Below are positions 43,615 through 53,985 of a stretch of 64,000 nt of DNA, piece after piece. Source of the stretch: an alpha proteobacterium SCGC AAA536-G10 (lineage in GTDB: Bacteria; Pseudomonadota; Alphaproteobacteria; Puniceispirillales; Marisalimonadaceae). The notes under the pieces are model-generated. The model saw nothing but the letters and a program-made list of their open reading frames with translations, made no database searches and was not told the DNA's origin. The first letter of the stretch is position 1. Every line of letters begins with the position of its first letter. A program made the translations under genes and the position numbers. Where the stretch lies: the NCBI GenBank assembly GCA_905182395.1, contig CAJJBL010000018.1, positions 1 to 64,000 of the forward strand, read 5' to 3'.

Positions 43615-44646
43615 TTAATCATTATTTGCATTAACTGTAATAATTAAATCTCTTCCAAAACATCTTTGATAATATTCAGACACTATTGGTCTTTCCATTT
43701 CATCACACTTATTTAAGAATGTTAGTTTAAAGGCTAAATCTATATCTTCAATAATATTAGTATTTTCAGCCCAAGTAATTACTGTTCTTGGAGACATAAC
43801 AGTTGAGAGATCCCCTGACATAAATCCATTCCTAGTTAATTCAGCAATAGCTACCATTGATTTTATTTTTTGTTTTCCTTCTTCATTATTAAAGTTTGGA
43901 ACCTTCGAAATGACAATTTTTTCTTCAGCTTCTGAAGGTAAATAATTTAAAGTAGAAACAATGGACCATCTATCCATTTGGCCTTGATTAATTTGCTGTG
44001 TTCCATGATATAATCCAGTTGTATCACCTAATCCAACAGTATTAGCTGTAGCAAAAAGTCTAAAGTTTTGATGAGGAGTGATAACTCTGTTATTATCTAA
44101 AAGTGTTAACTTACCCGCAACTTCTAGTACTCTTTGGATTACAAACATAACATCAGCTCTTCCTGCATCATATTCATCGAATACAATTGCTACTGGGTTC
44201 TGTAATGCCCATGGAAGAACACCTTCTCTAAATTCGGTAATTTGTTTGCCATCCTTAAGAACAATAGCATCTTTACCAACTAGATCTAAACGGCTTATGT
44301 GGCTATCTAAGTTTACCCTAACGCATGGCCAATTTAATCTTGCAGCAACTTGCTCTATATGAGTGGACTTACCTGTACCATGATAGCCTTGTATCATAAC
44401 TCTTCTGTTATATAAAAAGCCAGCGAGTATAGCTTTTGTAGTTACTTCATCAAATAAGTAAGAATTATCAATTTCTGGAACAAACTTAGTTTTCTCTTTA
44501 AAACCAAATATTTTCATATTCGTTTTAAAGCCAAATGTTTTTTTAGAGTCTAATTCTAGGGAAAGAGATTTAGGAAACGTATCACTTTCAAAATCCATTG
44601 TGTTAGTTAAACTAACTTCATTCATAATATTATCTCCAAATTTCAT
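43615..44646 (-). CDS. cobS: Cobaltochelatase subunit CobS-like (MoxR-type AAA+)
   Basis: [67 protein letters not shown]. Confidence 0.94.
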   Translation of the reverse strand: MKFGDNIMNEVSLTNTMDFESDTFPKSLSLELDSKKTFGFKTNMKIFGFKEKTKFVPEIDNSYLFDEVTTKAILAGFLYNRRVMIQGYHGTGKSTHIEQVAARLNWPCVRVNLDSHISRLDLVGKDAIVLKDGKQITEFREGVLPWALQNPVAIVFDEYDAGRADVMFVIQRVLEVAGKLTLLDNNRVITPHQNFRLFATANTVGLGDTTGLYHGTQQINQGQMDRWSIVSTLNYLPSEAEEKIVISKVPNFNNEEGKQKIKSMVAIAELTRNGFMSGDLSTVMSPRTVITWAENTNIIEDIDLAFKLTFLNKCDEMERPIVSEYYQRCFGRDLIITVNANND

Positions 44647-44650
44647 TGTT

Positions 44651-45193
44651 TTATTTATTTTTTTTTGATTCTGTAAATGATTTTATAATTATTTTATAGG
44701 CATTTGATATAATAACAAATTTATCTTTGTTAATTTCATTTTTAATATTTTGTTGAGCATCTGGATGCCACTTTTTAGCTAGTACTTTATATCTAGTTTT
44801 AACTTCTTTCAAGGTGCTATCTTGATTAATTCCAAGAACTTTAAACGATTCATCTAATTTCTTATTTTTAACCTGGTTTTTAACTTTATTTTTTTGTTGA
44901 TCAAAAAAATCAAATGCCTTTTGAAAGTTTTGGTTTATAGGCATGGTTCCAAACTTCCAACTTGGTCTGTCCCAGGTAACTGCCTTTCTTATCTCAATTT
45001 CCAATTCTTCTGCGTTTAATCCTTCAAAATAATTCCATGATTTATTAAAATCTTTAACATGATCAATACAGAAATAAAAATATTCATTAAGCTTTTCTCT
45101 AGATTTAGGGGCAGGATATATTCCTATTTCATCACAACTTTGATTTTCACAAATTCTATCTATAATTTCTTTTTGTTTTTTATTTTTTAACAT
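44651..45193 (-). CDS. J-domain (DnaJ-like) protein
   Basis: C-terminal SFKVLGINQDSTLKEVKTRYKVLAKKWHPDAQ with an HPD motif. Confidence 0.87.
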   Translation of the reverse strand: MLKNKKQKEIIDRICENQSCDEIGIYPAPKSREKLNEYFYFCIDHVKDFNKSWNYFEGLNAEELEIEIRKAVTWDRPSWKFGTMPINQNFQKAFDFFDQQKNKVKNQVKNKKLDESFKVLGINQDSTLKEVKTRYKVLAKKWHPDAQQNIKNEINKDKFVIISNAYKIIIKSFTESKKNK

Positions 45194-45286
45194 AATTAAT
45201 CTTTAAATTTTTTTTAACTATAGAATTCTGATTTAGCACGTGCAACAGTGTATTTCATTTTTTTTAAATTAAATGGAGTTTCAATT

Positions 45287-45565
45287 ATGAATAGAAAAGC
45301 AAGAATAGAAAGTCTGATTATAAATGAAATTAATCCAGAATTTTTTTCAATTAAAGATGTATCTGAAGAACATAGAGGTCATCGAAGCTTTAAAGATGGC
45401 GTAGAGAGTCATTTTGATATTACTGTAGTAACAGATAAGTTTTCTGATAAAAATAAGATTGAACGTCATAGGATAATTAACAAGCTCTTAAAAGAAGAGT
45501 TTTTATTAGATTTGCACTCGGTAACTTTAAAGGCTTATTCTTTAAAAGAGTATAATAAAGGTTAA
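45287..45565 (+). CDS. BolA family protein
   Basis: RKARIESLIINEINPEFFSIKDVSEEHRGHRSF...ESHFDITVVTDKF...RHRIINKLLKEE. Start set at the internal Met after ggag. Confidence 0.9.
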   Translation: MNRKARIESLIINEINPEFFSIKDVSEEHRGHRSFKDGVESHFDITVVTDKFSDKNKIERHRIINKLLKEEFLLDLHSVTLKAYSLKEYNKG

Positions 45566-45572
45566 GAATTTA

Positions 45573-46841
45573 TTATAATTCAGTATTAATTCCAATTTCA
45601 TTCCATAAACGTAATTGAGAAATATAATTACCTTTTTTTTGTAAAACTCTAAATCTAATTTCAAAAAATCTAAACTCTTGTCCAGGCTCAGGTATTGTTT
45701 TAGATTCATGTAATATTAATCCAGCTATAGTATTTGCATTTTCATCTGGTAAATTCCAACCTAAGGATCTATTTAAATCTCTTATTGTGACAGATCCATC
45801 CGTGATAAGAGAGCCATCTGGTTGGAGTTTAACTCCTTTGACATGAATATCTGTTTCATCGTCGATATCACCAACAATTTCTTCTAAAATATCTTCTAAT
45901 GTAACAATTCCTCGAAAATCACCATATTCATCAACAACAACAGCAAAATGTTCTCTTCTTGCTCTAAATATTTCTAATTGATCAAATAGAAGTGTGGTTT
46001 CAGGAGCAAAATAAGGTTGAATCATTAACTCAGATAAATTTATTGTATCTAGATTTTTAAAGTTTCGTCTCCTAAGACTCCTAAATAATTCTTTTGCATG
46101 TAGAATTCCAATGATATTATCAGGGCTTCCTGAATATATAGGAAGTCTTGTAAAAGGACTTTCCCCTACAAGTTTAAATATTAATTCAGGTGGAGACTTC
46201 GAGTCAATCATGGTCACAGCGCCACGATGTGTCATCACAGCTTCAATAGTGACGGCGTCCATGTCAAGCATGCTTGACATCATTTTCCCTCTCTCTTTAG
46301 CTTTTATTTCATTGCCTGCATGTAATCTAATCATGCCCCTTAGTTCTTCAGTTTTGGCTTCTTCATCCTCAACTTTAGGTCCAGACACAAATTTAGCTAG
46401 TCTTTCTGTGATAATGGTAGCAGGAGTTAAAACAAAGATAATAATATTTATTATTGGAGCAACAGTTAATGCCAATTTATCTGCATGACTGAATGCATAT
46501 GTCTTTGGAATGACTTCAGCAAAAATGACTAATATAACAGTCATTAAAATCGTTACAAAAATTAATCCAAAATCAGAAAAATAATTAATAGCAAAGCTAG
46601 TGGAGTATACTGAAGCAATTACGTTTACTAAATTATTACCAATAAGCAGTGAACTTATCATTTTTTCTTTTTTTATTAATATTTTTTCAATAATGACTGC
46701 TCTTTTACTACCCTGAAGAGCAAGTTCATGAATTCTTGCCTCAGAAACAGCGGTGAGAGCTGTTTCTGAACTAGAAAAAAATGCAGATAAAATAATTAAT
46801 ATTATAATAATTGAAATAAAAACGAAAGTTTCAGGCATCAT
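45573..46841 (-). CDS. CNNM/CorC-type hemolysin-family transporter
   Basis: DUF21 AFFSSSETALTAVSEARIHELA, CBS pair, FAVVVDEYGDFRGIVTLEDILEEIVGDIDDETD. Confidence 0.93.
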   Translation of the reverse strand: MMPETFVFISIIIILIILSAFFSSSETALTAVSEARIHELALQGSKRAVIIEKILIKKEKMISSLLIGNNLVNVIASVYSTSFAINYFSDFGLIFVTILMTVILVIFAEVIPKTYAFSHADKLALTVAPIINIIIFVLTPATIITERLAKFVSGPKVEDEEAKTEELRGMIRLHAGNEIKAKERGKMMSSMLDMDAVTIEAVMTHRGAVTMIDSKSPPELIFKLVGESPFTRLPIYSGSPDNIIGILHAKELFRSLRRRNFKNLDTINLSELMIQPYFAPETTLLFDQLEIFRARREHFAVVVDEYGDFRGIVTLEDILEEIVGDIDDETDIHVKGVKLQPDGSLITDGSVTIRDLNRSLGWNLPDENANTIAGLILHESKTIPEPGQEFRFFEIRFRVLQKKGNYISQLRLWNEIGINTEL

Positions 46842-47971
46842 ATTTCTTCAGTTAAAAAGTTTTTTATAATTTCTGTGTTGACGTCTTTTTTAATAAAAGA
46901 TTCTCCAATTTTATTATTTAAAATAAAAGTTAATTTATTATTTCTAGTTTTTTTATCATATTTAAATTTATCGAACATTTCATCGGATGAAAATAGTAAA
47001 TTAGGTATATCTTTTATAGCAGTAGGAAGGCCAGATTTTTTAAACAGGGCTTTTACTCTTTCAACTTCAGATTCTAAGCAAAACCCTAATTTTTTAGAAA
47101 AGCTGAATGCCATGCAAATTCCTATTGCTACGGCTTCTCCATGAATTATTTTTTTGTCATAATTTCCAATTGATTCTATAGCATGCCCAAAAGTATGACC
47201 AAGATTTAATAGTGCTCTTTTGCCGATTTCTTTTTCATCGTCTTGTATAATATCAGACTTTATAGAGCATGATGTAATTATTACTTTGTTAAGACTTATG
47301 TCATTAAGATTTAAGATTTTTTCAAAATTATCTTCTAACCAAATAAAAAAACTTTTATCTTTAATTAGACCATATTTAATGACTTCTGCAAAACCAGCTC
47401 TTAATTCTCTTCTTGGAAGAGTTTTGAGAATTGAAGTGTCAGCTATTACGGCTAATGGTTGATGAAATGTTCCGATTAAGTTTTTACCTAAACTACCATT
47501 CACACCTGTTTTTCCTCCAACAGAACTATCTACTTGAGATAATAAAGTAGTAGGTATTTGTATAAAATCTATACCTCTTAATAAAATAGATGATGCAAAA
47601 CCCGCTATATCTCCTACAACTCCTCCTCCAAAAGCTATTAAAAGAGTATCTCTATCAATATCAAAAGATAAAACACTTTCTAAAATATTAGTAAGTTGAG
47701 ACATGGTTTTAGTTTTGTCTCCCCCTGAAATTGCCATCAGATTTACTGAGGCAGCCTCTTTTTTTATTGATTGAATAAATCGATCAAAATGACTGTTAGT
47801 ACTTTTATTAATTGAAAAAAAATCATCATGAATAACAATCAACTTTTTATTGTTAATATATTTTTTTAATAGCTCTCCAGCCTGAATTAATAAATTATTA
47901 CCAACAAAAATAGGATATGAAGATTTGTTAATTTTTTTATTTATATTAACATTTATAATTTCTGGATTCAT
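46838..47971 (-). CDS. aroB: 3-dehydroquinate synthase
   Basis: AFGGGVVGDIAGFASSILLRGIDFIQIPTTLLSQVDSSVGGKTGVN, LNLGHTFGHAIES. Confidence 0.97.
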   Translation of the reverse strand: MNPEIINVNINKKINKSSYPIFVGNNLLIQAGELLKKYINNKKLIVIHDDFFSINKSTNSHFDRFIQSIKKEAASVNLMAISGGDKTKTMSQLTNILESVLSFDIDRDTLLIAFGGGVVGDIAGFASSILLRGIDFIQIPTTLLSQVDSSVGGKTGVNGSLGKNLIGTFHQPLAVIADTSILKTLPRRELRAGFAEVIKYGLIKDKSFFIWLEDNFEKILNLNDISLNKVIITSCSIKSDIIQDDEKEIGKRALLNLGHTFGHAIESIGNYDKKIIHGEAVAIGICMAFSFSKKLGFCLESEVERVKALFKKSGLPTAIKDIPNLLFSSDEMFDKFKYDKKTRNNKLTFILNNKIGESFIKKDVNTEIIKNFLTEEI

Positions 47972-47994
47972 TTTTAAAGTCTTTTTTTAATATT

Positions 47995-48546
47995 TTATTG
48001 TGCGCTTATTTCTATAATCTTATCTATTATTTGTTTTGTTGAAAGTGTATCTGTATCTAATTTATAATGAGCTAAAAGATAATGCTTTGTCCTCTTTTTT
48101 AAAATTTTATTTAAAGATGCTTTGATATCTCCCTGTATCATAGGTCTTTTTGAGGCATCTCCAACCCTTTTAATTAAAGTGCTAATAGAAGTGTTTAGCC
48201 ATATTACTTTTGTGTATTTTAGTAATAAGCTTCTAGTATCTGGATTATCAAATCCACCTCCACCAATACTAATTATTGCTTTCTCATTCTTTTTTTTAGA
48301 TTGTTCAATAGCATTCCATATCTGTTCTTTTTCAACTTTTCTAAAAAAAATCTCGCCATGAATTGTAAATATGTCTCTAATAGTTAAACTAAATTTTTTT
48401 TCAATTAATACATCACTATCATAAAAACTATAATCGAGCTCATGAGCAACTAAATTTCCAAATTTAGTTTTCCCTGTGCCCATCATTCCTATTAAGGTTA
48501 TTAGATTATGTTCATTTTTTATTAGTTTATTGATATTTTTTAACAT
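47995..48546 (-). CDS. aroK: Shikimate kinase
   Basis: LIGMMGTGKTKFGNLVAHELDYSFYDSDVLIEKK, ISIGGGGF, RPMIQGD. Confidence 0.94.
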   Translation of the reverse strand: MLKNINKLIKNEHNLITLIGMMGTGKTKFGNLVAHELDYSFYDSDVLIEKKFSLTIRDIFTIHGEIFFRKVEKEQIWNAIEQSKKKNEKAIISIGGGGFDNPDTRSLLLKYTKVIWLNTSISTLIKRVGDASKRPMIQGDIKASLNKILKKRTKHYLLAHYKLDTDTLSTKQIIDKIIEISAQ

Positions 48547-48704
48547 TTAAATCAACTAAATCAAATATTTTTATTTGTACATTATATTATTAAAAAAATT
48601 TTAATGTATAATTAAATATTAGAAATAATCAATATTAAATATTTTTAGACAAAAACTCGCCATAATTTAAAATTATAAGTTAATCGAATATATATAGGAA
48701 AAAA

Positions 48705-48845
48705 ATGAAAAATTATAAGTTAATAGTAATATTTTTTATCATATTTGCTGGTGCATTAACATTTTTGATAACATCTATAGAAATGCCTGTTCCTAAAAAA
48801 GAGATAACTAAAACATTAGACATTAATCATGATTCAGTTAAATAA
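48705..48845 (+). CDS. Small single-pass membrane protein (46 aa), unknown function
   Basis: ATG with upstream agga; translation MKNYKLIVIFFIIFAGALTFLITSIEMPVPKKEITKTLDINHDSVK*. Missed by the ORF track; lies in an otherwise empty gap. Confidence 0.65.
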   Translation: MKNYKLIVIFFIIFAGALTFLITSIEMPVPKKEITKTLDINHDSVK

Positions 48846-48852
48846 ATTATTT

Positions 48853-50520
48853 ATGCGTAATTTTTTTGTAAAAAACACTTTCAAATATTGTTTCTTAATT
48901 TTTTTAATTCTGCCAATAAATGTTTCTCTTTCGCAAGAAAAAGCTATTAAAAAAGATAAACTTTCATCTGTTAGTAAAAAACTTAATGTTTCAGTAAGTA
49001 ACTTAGATACGCCTTCAATAGGATCTATAGGAGTTAGAACAAGAGTAAATGATGTTATGCAATTAGATGTCTGGCAAGACATGAGCGCATCAGAAATTAT
49101 TCAACAATTAAATGATATACCTGACGTTGTTTCGAGTCATAATCTTCAATCTCTATTAATCGATTTATATTTGAGCACATCTAATCCACCTAAAGGGAGT
49201 ACAGATGAAATCATTAAATTTGTAGAGACTAAGCTTATCAAAATACGTAATAGCGGTCAAAATGATAAATTATATCAAATTATTAAACAATTACCTCAAG
49301 GAAAAAGATGGGAAATATGGAGACGTTGGTTAACTGAATATGAATTTTTAACTCATCGGGATAAAGAAACATGTGAACGAGTGAAAACAGAGTTGGCAAA
49401 TAAGAATGATTATTTCTGGCAAATGAGTCGAATATTCTGTCTCTCAATAGAAAATAAACTTAGTCAAGCTCAGCTTACATTGGATTTAATTAAGTCTAAA
49501 GGGTTTTCAAATTTAGCATTTGAAAATTTATTTAAAATTATAAATGGTGAGAAAATAAATTTTGTTTTTGATAATAATAATAATTTTAAAATGGAACCCA
49601 TTCATATTATTATGATGGATACCCTTAAAATTCCTATAAAAGTGAATTTTATTGCTGACTTTGGTGTAGAGTATACTAGTGCTCTTTTGGATTTGATATA
49701 CCTGTCTCCTAAAGCAAGATCCTTTCTGTTAGATAAACAAATAAATTACCAACAAGTTTCTTCAGAAACAATTATTGAGAACTATAAATCTGTAAGTAGT
49801 GGCTCTTTAGATATTCAGAAAAACTTTTCTTTATTTTTAGAGAGCCCTACAGGATATAATAGGGCTAATGTTTGGTTGTCAGTTGTGGCATTAAATGATG
49901 ATATCAAGAAAGCTGAAATAATTCTTAAGATAATCAAACATGAAATGACCCTGGGTAGATTGTCATATGTAATTAATATGTATTTACCTGTATTAGAAAG
50001 TATGAATAGTGCCTCATTAACAAAAGAGTTAAATGTATCAATACAAAAAATAAAAATAGCAGCTAATCCTAGTGTATTTTTAAATGACAATCTTGCAAAT
50101 ATTATTATGTTAAAAAAAGATACCGAATGGAATTGGGATATACTTTTAAAAGAAAACGCTTGGCAGTTAATTCCAGTTTTCGAAAATGCTGGCATGCTTC
50201 AACCTAAGTCTTTAAATTGGCTTAATGTTCTTAATAAAAATAAACAAGAAAATGTAGAAGAGCAAAAGTATAATAAATGGAATATAAACTCTAGTTTAGA
50301 AACATTTCTTTTAACGAAAGCTATCGAAGAAGCTTCTAATAATGATAATAAAACATTAGCATTAATTTTATTAGCTAGGTTAATTGGTAACAATCCTTTT
50401 GTAGATTTTGATATTAGTCAGCTTTTAACTATTAGAAAATCTTTATATAAATTAGGATTTGTAGATTTAGCAAATAATCTTACTGTTGAAATAATGACTG
50501 CAAAATTAATAAAATTTTAG
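48853..50520 (+). CDS. Conserved secreted/periplasmic protein of unknown function, upstream of xerD
   Basis: Long intact ORF; signal peptide MRNFFVKNTFKYCFLIFLILPINVSLSQ if started at 48853. Repetitive helical body. Confidence 0.75.
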   Translation: MRNFFVKNTFKYCFLIFLILPINVSLSQEKAIKKDKLSSVSKKLNVSVSNLDTPSIGSIGVRTRVNDVMQLDVWQDMSASEIIQQLNDIPDVVSSHNLQSLLIDLYLSTSNPPKGSTDEIIKFVETKLIKIRNSGQNDKLYQIIKQLPQGKRWEIWRRWLTEYEFLTHRDKETCERVKTELANKNDYFWQMSRIFCLSIENKLSQAQLTLDLIKSKGFSNLAFENLFKIINGEKINFVFDNNNNFKMEPIHIIMMDTLKIPIKVNFIADFGVEYTSALLDLIYLSPKARSFLLDKQINYQQVSSETIIENYKSVSSGSLDIQKNFSLFLESPTGYNRANVWLSVVALNDDIKKAEIILKIIKHEMTLGRLSYVINMYLPVLESMNSASLTKELNVSIQKIKIAANPSVFLNDNLANIIMLKKDTEWNWDILLKENAWQLIPVFENAGMLQPKSLNWLNVLNKNKQENVEEQKYNKWNINSSLETFLLTKAIEEASNNDNKTLALILLARLIGNNPFVDFDISQLLTIRKSLYKLGFVDLANNLTVEIMTAKLIKF

Positions 50521-50531
50521 CTAGGAATTTT

Positions 50532-51491
50532 ATGATTACAAACAATAATTCTGAAGATAAACATGGAAGTGATTTGATTCAAAAATTAATTAACACTCTA
50601 AGTCTAGAAAGAGGGCTTTCTGAAAACACTAAAAAGGCATATAAAAATGACTTATATTATATGATTAAGTCATTTTCTAATCAAGGCATAAGCTTTATTA
50701 ATGCCAACGAAACTGATTTCCAAAAATTATTTACTACTTTTAAAGCTAAGAATTTGAAAGTTACTTCATTAAGTAGAAAGCTTTCTTCTTTCAAATGCTT
50801 TTATCAATTTTTAATAGAAGAAAATTATATTAGTGTTAATCCTTTAAATAACATTGATGGCTTTAAATATCAAAAAAACTTACCTAGTGCATTATCAGAA
50901 AATGAAATATCTTTACTTTTAAAAAAAGCTAGAGAGGATTTCAATAACTCAAATAAAAAATTAAAATCTTTAAGAACATTAACAGTCCTAGAAATTTTAT
51001 ATTCAACAGGCATGCGGGTCACCGAACTTTTAAATCTTCCACTATCTGATTTTATTAATTTAAATGACAAATTACAAATAAAAGGTAAAGGTGGAGTTTT
51101 TAGAATTGTTTTTTTTAATAAAGAGGCCAAAAGCATTATTCATTCGTGGATAAAATATAGAGATAGGGAAGAGTTATTTAATAATAACAGATATATGTTT
51201 CCAGAACGAGAAGGTTTAGGCCATATATCAAGACAAATAATATATAAAGATTTAATGGATTTATCAATTAGTATAGGTTTTAATATTAAAAATGTTTCAC
51301 CGCATAAAATCAGGCATTCATTTGCAACTCATCTACTTAATCGAGGAGCAGATCTTCGTTCTCTGCAAAAGCTTTTAGGCCATGCTGATATAAGTACTAC
51401 AGAAATTTATACATTAGTAGAGCCTGATAGGCTTTCAGGGCTGGTAAAAGATATTCATCCTCTTCGTAACATTGAATTTAAAAATAAATAA
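50532..51491 (+). CDS. xerD: Tyrosine recombinase XerD-like
   Basis: ILYSTGMRVTELLNLPLSDF, SPHKIRHSFATHLLNRGADLRSLQKLLGHADISTTEIYTLV. Confidence 0.93.
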   Translation: MITNNNSEDKHGSDLIQKLINTLSLERGLSENTKKAYKNDLYYMIKSFSNQGISFINANETDFQKLFTTFKAKNLKVTSLSRKLSSFKCFYQFLIEENYISVNPLNNIDGFKYQKNLPSALSENEISLLLKKAREDFNNSNKKLKSLRTLTVLEILYSTGMRVTELLNLPLSDFINLNDKLQIKGKGGVFRIVFFNKEAKSIIHSWIKYRDREELFNNNRYMFPEREGLGHISRQIIYKDLMDLSISIGFNIKNVSPHKIRHSFATHLLNRGADLRSLQKLLGHADISTTEIYTLVEPDRLSGLVKDIHPLRNIEFKNK

Positions 51492-51502
51492 GGTTTATAA
51501 TT

Positions 51503-52447
51503 ATGATTAGACATTTTTTGTCATTCGAAAAACAAATTTCAGATTTAGAAGGTAAAATAGAAGAGTTGAGACATATTTCTTCTGGAAGCAACATAAATAT
51601 TTCTGAAGAAATTGGTAAGTTACAAAGTGCAGTTTCTAGTGAATTAAAATCAACGTATTCACAATTAAGTGCGTGGCAGAAAGTTCAAGTTGCAAGACAT
51701 CCAGAAAGACCACATTTTCAAGATATAATAAACTATTTATTTGATGATTACATACCTTTATCTGGAGATAGAAGTTTTGCTGATGACAATGCATTAACAG
51801 GAGGGACAGCTTTTTTTAGAGGTAAAAGTGTTGTCATTATTGGGATAGATAAAGGCAAAGATACTAATGATAGAGTATTTAAAAATTTTGGTATGGCAAG
51901 ACCTGAAGGCTATAGAAAAGCCGTTAGATTGATGGAGCTTGCAAATCAATTTTCTATGCCTGTATTAATGTTTGTGGATACTGCAGGAGCTTATCCTGGC
52001 AAAGGGGCTGAAGAGAGAGGACAAGCTGAAGCAATAGCTAAATGTATTCAAAAAAGTTTAGAAATAAGTGTGCCAACAATTTCTGTAATTACAGGAGAAG
52101 GAGGTTCTGGTGGTGCTATCGCTTTAGCCGTAGCAAATAATATTTTAATGTTAGAGCATGCAATTTACTCTGTAATATCTCCTGAGGGATGTGCATCTAT
52201 TTTATGGAGAAGTGCTGGCAATGCTGAACAAGCGGCTGAAGCATTAAAGTTAACAGCTCAAGACATGAAGAAGTTTAAAATAATAGATGAAATAATTCCA
52301 GAGCCGATCGGAGGGGCTCATAGAGACCCTAAAGCTGTCATTCAAAAAATAGGAGACGTTCTTGAACGAAGATTATTGAACTTATTATCATTAAAAAAAG
52401 ATGAATTGTTATTATTAAAAGAAGAAAAATTTCTACAAATCGGTTAA
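51503..52447 (+). CDS. accA: Acetyl-CoA carboxylase carboxyltransferase alpha subunit
   Basis: WQKVQVARHPERPHFQDII, GMARPEGYRKAVRLMELA, DTAGAYPGKGAEERGQAEAIA, GEGGSGGAIALAVAN. Confidence 0.98.
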   Translation: MIRHFLSFEKQISDLEGKIEELRHISSGSNINISEEIGKLQSAVSSELKSTYSQLSAWQKVQVARHPERPHFQDIINYLFDDYIPLSGDRSFADDNALTGGTAFFRGKSVVIIGIDKGKDTNDRVFKNFGMARPEGYRKAVRLMELANQFSMPVLMFVDTAGAYPGKGAEERGQAEAIAKCIQKSLEISVPTISVITGEGGSGGAIALAVANNILMLEHAIYSVISPEGCASILWRSAGNAEQAAEALKLTAQDMKKFKIIDEIIPEPIGGAHRDPKAVIQKIGDVLERRLLNLLSLKKDELLLLKEEKFLQIG

Positions 52448-53275
52448 GTATTTTCTTTGTGCATTCAAATTAGGAATGGCTAATCTTGCTTCTTTAACTA
52501 TATCTAAATTAATTTTGGCATTTATTAAATTTGTTTCTTTTTTAGCATCTGCTATAATTTTTCCCCAAGGTGAAATGATTAAAGAGTGACCATAAGTCTT
52601 TCTTCCTTTGCAATGGGTACCAGTTTGAGCAGGAGCTATGATAAAACATCCTGTTTCAATTGCCCTAGCTCTAAGTAGTGTATGCCAATGAAGTTTTCCT
52701 GTATTTTTTGAAAAAGCAGAAGGAACAGTAATTATTTCTGCACCATTAATAGCTAAATCCTGAAATAGTTTTGGAAATCTAAGGTCATAACAAATTGTCA
52801 TTCCTATTTTTACTATTTTTTGGAGCTTAACTTTGGCCAAAACAGCTTTAGACCCTGGAGAGTAAGTATCAGATTCTTTGTAACTTTCACCATTAGGTAA
52901 ATTAACATCAAACATATGTATTTTATCGTATTTATAGAGTGTCTTTCCATTTGGTCCAATTAAGAAAGATCTGTTAGTTATTTTGTTATTTGTTTTTATT
53001 GGCAAAGAGCCAATTAAAATATGAACTGAGTTGGTTTTAGCTATTTCTTTTAAAATTTTTAAACTTATATTTTCAGACTGAGTTTTGGCTAATTTTATAG
53101 TATTTAAAGGATCTCCTTGTATAGCAGTGGCACACTCAGGTAAGGCAATAATGTCAGAACCTAAATCAATAGCCTTATTTATTAAAGGTTTAATCATTTC
53201 TAGGGTATGTAATTCATTTGTTGTGGAAGTGTATTGAAGACATGAAACAGAAATTACATTTGATTTATCATACAT
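52433..53275 (-). CDS. Nitrilase-superfamily amidohydrolase (Nit-like)
   Basis: IIALPECATAI, YDKIHMFDVNLPNG, GMTICYDLRFPKLFQDLAINGAEIITVPSAF. Confidence 0.93.
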   Translation of the reverse strand: MYDKSNVISVSCLQYTSTTNELHTLEMIKPLINKAIDLGSDIIALPECATAIQGDPLNTIKLAKTQSENISLKILKEIAKTNSVHILIGSLPIKTNNKITNRSFLIGPNGKTLYKYDKIHMFDVNLPNGESYKESDTYSPGSKAVLAKVKLQKIVKIGMTICYDLRFPKLFQDLAINGAEIITVPSAFSKNTGKLHWHTLLRARAIETGCFIIAPAQTGTHCKGRKTYGHSLIISPWGKIIADAKKETNLINAKINLDIVKEARLAIPNLNAQRKYLTDL

Positions 53276-53531
53276 TTAATTCTTCTAATTTACCTAGTTT
53301 TTCAAGATTGAATAAATCATCACATCCTCCAATATGTTTTTTTCCAAAAAATATTTGTGGTACTGAAGTTTTCCCATTGGATTTAGCTATCATTTCTTTT
53401 TTTAGATTATAGTCTTCATCAACATCAATTTCTTGAAATGGAATGTTTTTATTTATTAATAAATTCCTTGCTTTGTAGCAATAACCACATAATGAACTTG
53501 AATACATAATAACTTGGGAGTTTTTTATCAT
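53268..53531 (-). CDS. grxC: Glutaredoxin 3 (GrxC)
   Basis: YSSSLCGYCYKARNLL, TSVPQIFFGKKHIGGCDDLFNLE. Confidence 0.94.
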   Translation of the reverse strand: MIKNSQVIMYSSSLCGYCYKARNLLINKNIPFQEIDVDEDYNLKKEMIAKSNGKTSVPQIFFGKKHIGGCDDLFNLEKLGKLEELNV

Positions 53532-53562
53532 AAATAATCCTTTAAATTATAAATCTTATTAT

Positions 53563-53985
53563 TTAATTTAATAATAAATCTTGTAAACTATAAATTAAAG
53601 AATCATCTGCTGGAGGCATATTATATTCTCTTAACTTATTTGCTTTAACCCATTTTATAGGATTGTTTTCCATAGACATAGGCGTTCCATCCCATCTTCT
53701 ACAAATATATAAAAGTAACAATAAATTAAATTCCTCATACTTAAATTCAGAAAAGGTAAGAGGTGCAATACACTTATTGTTAATGTTAATATTCAACTCT
53801 TCTTTAATTTCTCTTACAAGAGCATTTTCAGGGCTTTCATTTTTTTCTATTTTTCCACCAGGAAATTCCCATAATCCAGCTAAGTGTTTTTTCTTTGGTC
53901 TTTTTGCTATTAACACTTGATCATTGGCGTCTATTAAAGCAATAGCAGCAACAATTATTAAATTTTTAGGATCTGTAATCTGCAT
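53563..53985 (-). CDS. mutT: MutT/NUDIX 8-oxo-dGTP diphosphatase
   Basis: GLWEFPGGKIEKNESPENALVREIKEELNI Nudix box. Confidence 0.93.
   Translation of the reverse strand: MQITDPKNLIIVAAIALIDANDQVLIAKRPKKKHLAGLWEFPGGKIEKNESPENALVREIKEELNININNKCIAPLTFSEFKYEEFNLLLLLYICRRWDGTPMSMENNPIKWVKANKLREYNMPPADDSLIYSLQDLLLN

Noticed and set aside
41765-44646. CobS (AAA+)/CobT (VWA) pair considered as a MoxR-VWA defence or novel chaperone system
   Set aside because: Both proteins carry clear CobS/CobT signatures and sit among housekeeping genes; no nuclease, protease or mobile context supports a defence role.
50532-51491. Tyrosine recombinase as an integrase of a mobile element
   Set aside because: Sequence and neighbourhood (accA, aroK) fit housekeeping XerD; no attachment repeats, tRNA or phage genes nearby.
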